NCBI RefSeq assembly: GCF_016907655.1
Contig: NZ_JAFBCL010000001.1
Span: 6,110,001 to 6,174,000 of the forward strand
DNA length: 64,000 nt
Direction of reading: 5' to 3'
Source: Saccharothrix algeriensis
Lineage (GTDB): Bacteria > Actinomycetota > Actinomycetes > Mycobacteriales > Pseudonocardiaceae
In this document: positions 59,132 to 64,000 of the stretch, in pieces
Position numbering within the stretch: the stretch's first letter is position 1
Layout of the letters: every line of letters starts with the position of its first letter
The notes under the pieces: model-generated
What the model was told of the DNA's origin: nothing
The model's input: only the letters and a program-made list of their open reading frames with translations
Database searches by the model: none
Made by a program: the position numbers and the translations under genes

Positions 59132-61930
59132 TCAGGGACCGGGTTCGTCGGCGGTGGCCTCGTCGGAGCCGTCGGACCCGTCGAGCCGGCGCAGGACGCG
59201 GTCGGCGCCGGCGTCGCGGCCCTGCTCCCGGTACAGCTCCAGGGCTTCCCGCCACGCCGCGCGGGCCTCGGCGCGCCGGCCCAGGGCGGCGAGCGCGTGG
59301 CCGAGGTGGTCGAGGGTGTCGGCGGCGTGAGTGGTGTCGCCCAGGTCCCGGAGCACGGCGAGGGCCTGCCGGTAGTGGTGGGCGGCCTGCTCGTGGCGGC
59401 CGGTGTGGTGGTCGATGTAGCCCAGGGTGTCCAGGGTGGCGGCCACGCCGTAGGGGTAGTCGTGGCGGCGGTGCAGGACGAGGGCCTGCCGGCAGTGCTC
59501 GCGGGCGGTGTCGTGCTCGCCCAGGCGGGCGGCCGACCAGCCGGCCCCGCTGAGCGCGCGGGCTTCGGCCACCGGGTCGTCGAGGCCGCGCCAGAGGTCC
59601 AGGGCGCGGAGGTCGTGTCCCAGGGCCCGCCGGTCGTCCCCGCGCTGCCCCCACGCCCACGCGAGGGCGTGGTGGGTGTGGGCCTGCTGGGCGTGGTCGT
59701 GGTGGTGCTCGGCCACGGCGAGGGCCCGGTGCAGGTGCTCGACGGCCTGCTCGTGCTGCCCCGACTCGGCGTGGGCGTTGCCGAGGAACCGGTGGGCCAG
59801 CACGAGGGCGGCGGGGTCGGGCAGGTGCTCGGCGGCGTCGGCGGCGGCCCGCCACGCGGCCAGGTCGTCGTGGCGGTGCCCGCGGCGTTGGTGGAAGGTG
59901 GTCAGCGCCCAGGCCAGGTGCCACGTGGCCCGGTGGCGCCGGTGGGCGGCGGCGGTGTGCTGGGCGGCCAGCAGGTGCGGGTGGTGGGTGTCGAACCAGG
60001 CCAGCGCGGTCGCGGCGTCGGGCAGCGGCTCGGGGCGGGCGCCGGGGGAGGGCGGGTCGAGCGGGTGCGGCGGGCGGTGGGGTTCCAGGAGGCGTTCGGC
60101 GGCGTGGGCGGTGTGCAGGTAGCAGTCCACCACCCGCTCCAGCGCCGCCGACCTGACGGGTTCGGGCAGGTCGTGGGCGAGGCTCGTGGCGTAGGCGCGG
60201 ATCAGGTCGTGCGTGGCGTAGCGGCCACCGGGGTGGTGGTCGAGCAGGGAGGCGTCGGCCAGGGCGCGCAGGGTGGCGCGGGCGTCCCGGTCGGGCAGGT
60301 CGGTCAGGCTCGCGGCGGCGGGCAGGTCGATGTCGGGTCCGGGGGTGATGCCCAGCAGGGCGAACGCGGTGCGCTGCCGGTCGGTGAGCCGGCGCAGGGA
60401 CCAGGACAGCACCGCGGGCAGGCTGGCCGCGGGGTCGTCGGAGTCCAGGGCGTCCAGGCCGTGGTCGCGCAGCTCGGCGACGATGTCGGCCAGGGGGAGG
60501 TGGGGTTCGGTGGCGGCGCGTGCGGCGATCACCCCGAGCGCGAGCGGGAAGCCGCCACACAGCCTGACCAGGTCGGTCACCGCGGGGTGGTCGGCTCCCG
60601 CGCGCGCCCGGCCCAGCCGGGCGGTCAGCAGGGCGCGGGACTCGCCCTCGGCCAGGACGTCCAGCGCCAGGTGGCGGGCCCCGCGGGCGGTGACCAGGCC
60701 GGGTAGCCGGGTGCGGCCGGTGACCACGACGGCGCAGGTCCGGCCGCCGGGCAGCAGCGGGGTGACCTGGTCGGCGTGGGCGGCGTTGTCGACCACGAGC
60801 AGCACCCGCTTGTCGGAGACCAGGCTGCGGTACAGGGCGGCTTGGGCGTGCGGGTCGGCCGGCAGGCGGTCGGGGCTGACGCCCAGGGCGTCGAGGAAGC
60901 CGCGCACGGCCGCGGCCGGGTCCATCGGGTCGCCGTCGGGGCTGAAGCCGTGCAGGTCGACGAACAGCTGGCCGTCGGGGAAGCGGTCGGCGTGCCGGTG
61001 CGCCCAGTGCAGCGCCAGCCAGGTCTTGCCGATCCCGCCGGCGCCGGCGACCACGGAGACCACCGGGCCCCCGGTGTCGTCCAGCGCCTCGTCCAGCGCG
61101 TCCAGCTCGGCGGCGCGGCCGGTGAAGTGCCGCGGCGGGGCGGGCAGCTGCCGGGGCGCCACCACCGGGCGGGCGGTCCCGCCGGGCGCGGCGGTCAACG
61201 CCGGGTCGGCGGCCAGGATCCGCCGGTGCAGCTCCCGCAGCGGCGGGCCGGGGTCGGCGCCCAGCTCGTCGACCAGCCGCTGCCGGGTCAGCCGGTAGTG
61301 CTCCAGTGCCTGCGCCGACCGCCCGGCCCGGTGCAGGGCCAGCAGGTACTGCCCCGCCACCCGCTCGTCCAGCGGGTGCCGCGCGGCCCGCGCGGACAGC
61401 TCCGCCAGCAGCTCGCCGCCCTGGCCCGCGCGCAGCCTGGCGTCGACCAGCTCGTGCCGGGCGGCCAGCTCCTCCTGGCGCAGCCGGTCGCGCTCGGCCT
61501 GCGCCCACGGGCCGGTCAACCCGGACAGCGGCTCCCCGCGCCACAGGTCCAGCGCCTCGGTCAGCAGCCGCACCGCCTCGGCGTCCTCGGCGCCGCGCGC
61601 CCGGCGGGCCAGGGCGCGGAACCGGCACAGGTCGACCGCGGACTCCTCGGCCGCGAGCAGGTAGCCGCCCGACCGGCGCACCAGCTCCACGCCGCCCGCG
61701 CCGGCCAGCGCCTGCCGCAGCCGGGACAGGTAGGACGACAGCGTCCCCCGCGCCCGCACCGGTGCGTCCCCACCCCAGACCCGCTCGACCAGGCGCTCCA
61801 CCGACACCACGTGGTTGACGTCCACCACCAGCGCGGCCCACACGCACCGCTGCCGGGCCGGGCCCAGGTCCACCCGCCGACCGGCCACGAGCACGGCCAC
61901 GTCGTCCAGCAATCGCACTTCGGCCACCAC
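59132..61930 (-). CDS. AfsR-type regulator: BTAD, NB-ARC and TPR domains
   Basis: 932 aa with the full AfsR layout: OmpR-like DNA-binding domain (VRLLDDVAVLVAGRRVDLGPARQ, then LSSYLSRLRQALAGAG), BTAD (to about 250), NB-ARC with P-loop AGAGGIGKTWLAL and LLVVDNAAHADQ, and a C-terminal TPR array (repeats such as ALGHDLRALDLWRGLDD, EQAAHHYRQALAVLRDLGD). The final repeat resembles the remnant at 25316. GTG 61930. The divergent gene at 62079 may be a target. The ligand and regulon are unknown. Confidence 0.9.
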   Translation of the reverse strand: MVAEVRLLDDVAVLVAGRRVDLGPARQRCVWAALVVDVNHVVSVERLVERVWGGDAPVRARGTLSSYLSRLRQALAGAGGVELVRRSGGYLLAAEESAVDLCRFRALARRARGAEDAEAVRLLTEALDLWRGEPLSGLTGPWAQAERDRLRQEELAARHELVDARLRAGQGGELLAELSARAARHPLDERVAGQYLLALHRAGRSAQALEHYRLTRQRLVDELGADPGPPLRELHRRILAADPALTAAPGGTARPVVAPRQLPAPPRHFTGRAAELDALDEALDDTGGPVVSVVAGAGGIGKTWLALHWAHRHADRFPDGQLFVDLHGFSPDGDPMDPAAAVRGFLDALGVSPDRLPADPHAQAALYRSLVSDKRVLLVVDNAAHADQVTPLLPGGRTCAVVVTGRTRLPGLVTARGARHLALDVLAEGESRALLTARLGRARAGADHPAVTDLVRLCGGFPLALGVIAARAATEPHLPLADIVAELRDHGLDALDSDDPAASLPAVLSWSLRRLTDRQRTAFALLGITPGPDIDLPAAASLTDLPDRDARATLRALADASLLDHHPGGRYATHDLIRAYATSLAHDLPEPVRSAALERVVDCYLHTAHAAERLLEPHRPPHPLDPPSPGARPEPLPDAATALAWFDTHHPHLLAAQHTAAAHRRHRATWHLAWALTTFHQRRGHRHDDLAAWRAAADAAEHLPDPAALVLAHRFLGNAHAESGQHEQAVEHLHRALAVAEHHHDHAQQAHTHHALAWAWGQRGDDRRALGHDLRALDLWRGLDDPVAEARALSGAGWSAARLGEHDTAREHCRQALVLHRRHDYPYGVAATLDTLGYIDHHTGRHEQAAHHYRQALAVLRDLGDTTHAADTLDHLGHALAALGRRAEARAAWREALELYREQGRDAGADRVLRRLDGSDGSDEATADEPGP

Positions 61931-62078
61931 GCACCCCCGCGGACGTGGGTAGCGGTTCCGTTCGGCGGGGTCGCGGGAATCGCCGGAGGTTCACACGTTC
62001 GGGTCAACACTGGGCCGACCGCGCCGGCACGTCGGCCGAACGGGTAACCCGACTGCCGCCGGATCCGACAACACGACC

Positions 62079-62999
62079 GTGAATGGGAACAACCTGTCCC
62101 CCGGGCGCTTCACGGGCAACGCCGTGCAGGTCGGCCGTGACGTGACCGGCGACGTGGTCTTCCACCGGCCGCGGCACGCCTCGACCGCGTGGTTCGCGTT
62201 CGCCGCCGTGGCGCTGCTGGGGCTGGCGCTGGTCGCGGTGTGGCGGGTCGACGCCCTGCGCGTCACCGCGGTGGCGGGCGCGCCGCGCCCGGCGTCGGCC
62301 GCCGGGACCGGCCTCACCGCGACACCGCCGGGGAGGGTCCCCCCGGACCCGCAGCGGGCGCTGGCGCCGCTGGACATCACCACCCGGGAGGCGGTCCCGC
62401 AGACGTGCCGCCACGGGCGCGTCGTCCCGGAGACGCGGTCTACGACGATCCCGGTGCGCCAACCGGAGCTGTGGCCGCCGGACTCGGTGCTGGGCGACGG
62501 CGGCCACGTCGAGGTCACCGTCCAGGGCCGCCACGGCACCGCGGTCGTGCTCCACTCCGTGCGGGTCGAGGTGGTGTCGCGCCGCCCGCCGATGCGGGGC
62601 GCCTACCTGCCCGGCATCTGCGGCAGCAGCCGATCACCGCGCCACTTCGACGTGGACCTCGCGCAGCGGGCCCCGAAGGCGGTGCCCAGGCCCGGTCGCG
62701 ACGGTCCCACCGTCCACCCCGCGGTGCCCTTCCCCTTCGTGGTCAGCTCGACCGACCCCGAGGTGCTGGTGTTCACCGGCCTCTCGCCGGACGAGGACGT
62801 CGAGTGGCGGCTGCACCTGCGGTGGTCCTCGGCGGGGGAGACGAGGGAGACGCGGGTGGACGACGACGGCAGGCCGTTCCGGACCACCTCCACCAGGGCG
62901 GCGGAGCCGTGGTGCTGGACGTACGAGGGCCTCGGCGGGAACAGCGGCTGGGCGGCTCCGGGGGTGCTCACCGGGGAGGACGTCCACTGTCCGGGGTGA
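62079..62999 (+). CDS. Single-span membrane protein with N-terminal VQ-type beta motif
   Basis: 306 aa. N-terminus NNLSPGRFTGNAVQVGRDVTG is the G-x-x-VQ-x-G-x-V-x-G type motif also begun, in diverged form, by the protein at 14925. One transmembrane helix follows (WFAFAAVALLGLALVAVW) and an extracytoplasmic C-terminal domain with paired Cys (GICGSS, WCWTYEG). Function unknown. GTG 62079 has no clear RBS, so start is less sure. Divergent from the AfsR-type gene. Confidence 0.65.
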   Translation: MNGNNLSPGRFTGNAVQVGRDVTGDVVFHRPRHASTAWFAFAAVALLGLALVAVWRVDALRVTAVAGAPRPASAAGTGLTATPPGRVPPDPQRALAPLDITTREAVPQTCRHGRVVPETRSTTIPVRQPELWPPDSVLGDGGHVEVTVQGRHGTAVVLHSVRVEVVSRRPPMRGAYLPGICGSSRSPRHFDVDLAQRAPKAVPRPGRDGPTVHPAVPFPFVVSSTDPEVLVFTGLSPDEDVEWRLHLRWSSAGETRETRVDDDGRPFRTTSTRAAEPWCWTYEGLGGNSGWAAPGVLTGEDVHCPG

Positions 63000-63189
63000 C
63001 GCGGCCGGCGCCCGACCGGTGGTGGTCCGCACGCGGGGGACCCGGGCCGGGCGACTGAGCGCCGCGTGACGACACCTTCGCGCGCAGTGGCGGTCCGGTG
63101 GGCCACGCGTTCCGCGCGCCCATCGGACCTGCCCGGATCCGGGGCCGTTGCTGCGTCCGCCGCTCCCGATTGCGCCGTCCGGCCGTAGC

Positions 63190-63227
63190 TGTGGTCTAGA
63201 CCTCCATCTAGCGTGGTCTGGACCTTA
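63190..63227 (+). promoter_or_regulatory. Two DasR-type operator sites
   Basis: TGGTCTAGACC (63192-63202) is the palindromic core of the DasR response element; TGGTCTGGACC (63214-63224) is a one-base variant, 22 bp further. They lie just upstream of the chitinase. DasR is a GntR repressor that senses glucosamine-6-phosphate and controls chitin use in actinomycetes. Confidence 0.7.
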
Positions 63228-63256
63228 CCGTCGTCGCTGCCAGTGCAAGGAGAACC

Positions 63257-64000
63257 ATGTCGATGAAGAGATGGGGAGCCGCCCTCGTGGCCGGCGCCTT
63301 GTCCATCGGGTTGACGGTCGCCGCGTCCCCGGCCCAGGCCCACGACCGCCACGGCGGCAGCTCCGCCCGCACCGTCGGGTACTACACGCAGTGGAGCTTC
63401 AAGGACCGCGGCATCCCGCTCCGCTACATAGTCGACAACGGCACCGCGGCCAAGCTCACCCACCTCAACTACGCCTTCGGCCTGCTCGACGAGAAGGGTG
63501 GTTGCGTCAGCTCCGACCCGGTGGCCGACTACCAGCGGCAGTTCACCGCGGAGCAGTCCGTCAGCGGCAAGGCCGACGTGCCCGGCCAGGCGCTGGCGGG
63601 CAACCTGAACCAGATCAAGCAGCTCAAGAAGAAGTTCCCCAAGCTGCGCGTCTACATCTCGCTCGGCGGCTGGACGGGCTCGAAGTACTTCTCCAACGCC
63701 GCGCTCACCCCGCAGTCGCGCGCGGCGCACGTGAAGTCCTGCATCGACCTGTGGCTCAAGGGCAACCTGCCGGGCGCGCCCGCCGGCGCGGCCAAGGGCG
63801 TGTTCGACGGCATCGACCTGGACTGGGAGTGGCCGGCCACCCCGGGCGAGGTCGGCAACGTCGTGCGCCCCGAGGACAAGCAGAACTTCACCAAGCTGCT
63901 GCGCGAGTACCGCGTGCAGCTGTTCAAGCAGAGCATCAGGGACCGCAAGCTCTACGACCTGACCGCGTTCCTGCCCGCCAACCGCGAGGCGATGGACCGC
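63257..64000 (+). CDS. Secreted GH18 chitinase (partial, 3' end outside window)
   Basis: First 248 aa. Signal peptide MSMKRWGAALVAGALSIGLT..., mature from about residue 30. GH18 motifs: YISLGGWTGSKYFS and DGIDLDWEWP with the catalytic Glu191 (DxxDxDxE). It hydrolyses chitin. AAGGAGAACC precedes ATG 63257. DasR-type sites upstream fit chitin-induced expression. The gene continues past the right edge. Confidence 0.93.
   Translation, partial: MSMKRWGAALVAGALSIGLTVAASPAQAHDRHGGSSARTVGYYTQWSFKDRGIPLRYIVDNGTAAKLTHLNYAFGLLDEKGGCVSSDPVADYQRQFTAEQSVSGKADVPGQALAGNLNQIKQLKKKFPKLRVYISLGGWTGSKYFSNAALTPQSRAAHVKSCIDLWLKGNLPGAPAGAAKGVFDGIDLDWEWPATPGEVGNVVRPEDKQNFTKLLREYRVQLFKQSIRDRKLYDLTAFLPANREAMDR

Noticed and set aside
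63652..63948. Minus-strand frame at the right end
   Set aside because: It overlaps the GH18 chitinase, whose signal peptide and DxxDxDxE motif are clear on the plus strand.
1..64000. tRNA or rRNA genes, insertion sequences, attachment sites
   Set aside because: None could be recognised by eye; no transposase, integrase or cloverleaf was evident, though a software scan would be more sensitive.

Overview
The window is GC-rich actinomycete DNA: coding regions use G/C at nearly every third position, GTG starts are frequent, and translationally coupled ATGA/GTGA overlaps are common. It also carries SARP regulators, streptogrisin, chitinase with DasR-type operators, and a lasso-peptide cluster. 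A filamentous Pseudonocardiales-type host (Saccharothrix/Actinosynnema-like) is my inference; nothing in the window names the species.

Layout. (1) 1-1.7 kb: truncated biotin S-component BioY, an EcfT transporter subunit and a secreted protein, all on the minus strand. (2) 2.4-14.9 kb: an eight-gene plus-strand operon with almost every junction overlapping. It encodes a natural SEDS glycosyltransferase/transpeptidase fusion, a membrane-tethered kinase-like protein, a zinc-ribbon P-loop GTPase, a GTPase-partner (GAP1-like) protein with a TTA codon and a membrane anchor, a coiled-coil membrane protein and small membrane proteins. This is the best candidate for a poorly described system (envelope-linked GTPase/kinase signalling). 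(3) 15-23.3 kb: streptogrisin protease, regulators, a HET-C/CinY-like secreted protein, STAS and GNAT proteins and small secreted peptides. (4) 23.4-27.1 kb: a DAO-type FAD oxidoreductase, a remnant of a TPR regulator, and a frameshifted cytochrome P450 followed by an 18-bp open reading frame encoding MRHLH with a strong ribosome binding site and a terminator. The last two resemble a minimal biarylitide RiPP locus with a novel core. (5) 27.2-42.1 kb: secreted X-Pro peptidase, PL8 polysaccharide lyase, secreted propeller protein, isochorismatase-like and hydrolase genes, an AraC regulator and a secreted cysteine-peptidase pair. (6) 42.2-55.6 kb: SARP regulator divergent from a lasso cluster. 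The cluster has two class-IV-like precursors, cyclase, recognition element, leader peptidase, LLM flavin oxidoreductase and two ABC half-exporters. A PLP decarboxylase, a TenA-like protein and an XRE/TPR regulator follow; a shared TTGAAC direct-repeat motif lies upstream of both the decarboxylase and the TenA-like gene. (7) 55.8-64 kb: an internally deleted polyprenyl synthetase, a small basic protein, a class A penicillin-binding protein, an AfsR-type regulator, a membrane protein with an N-terminal VQ-type motif, and the start of a GH18 chitinase behind two DasR-like sites.

How the genes work together. In region 6 the precursor leaders, recognition element and peptidase/cyclase form a complete lasso pathway; the flavoenzyme is the likely tailoring step and the ABC pair the exporter. 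In region 2 the gene order suggests that the kinase/GTPase module gates or senses peptidoglycan synthesis by the fused SEDS-PBP, but this is inference.
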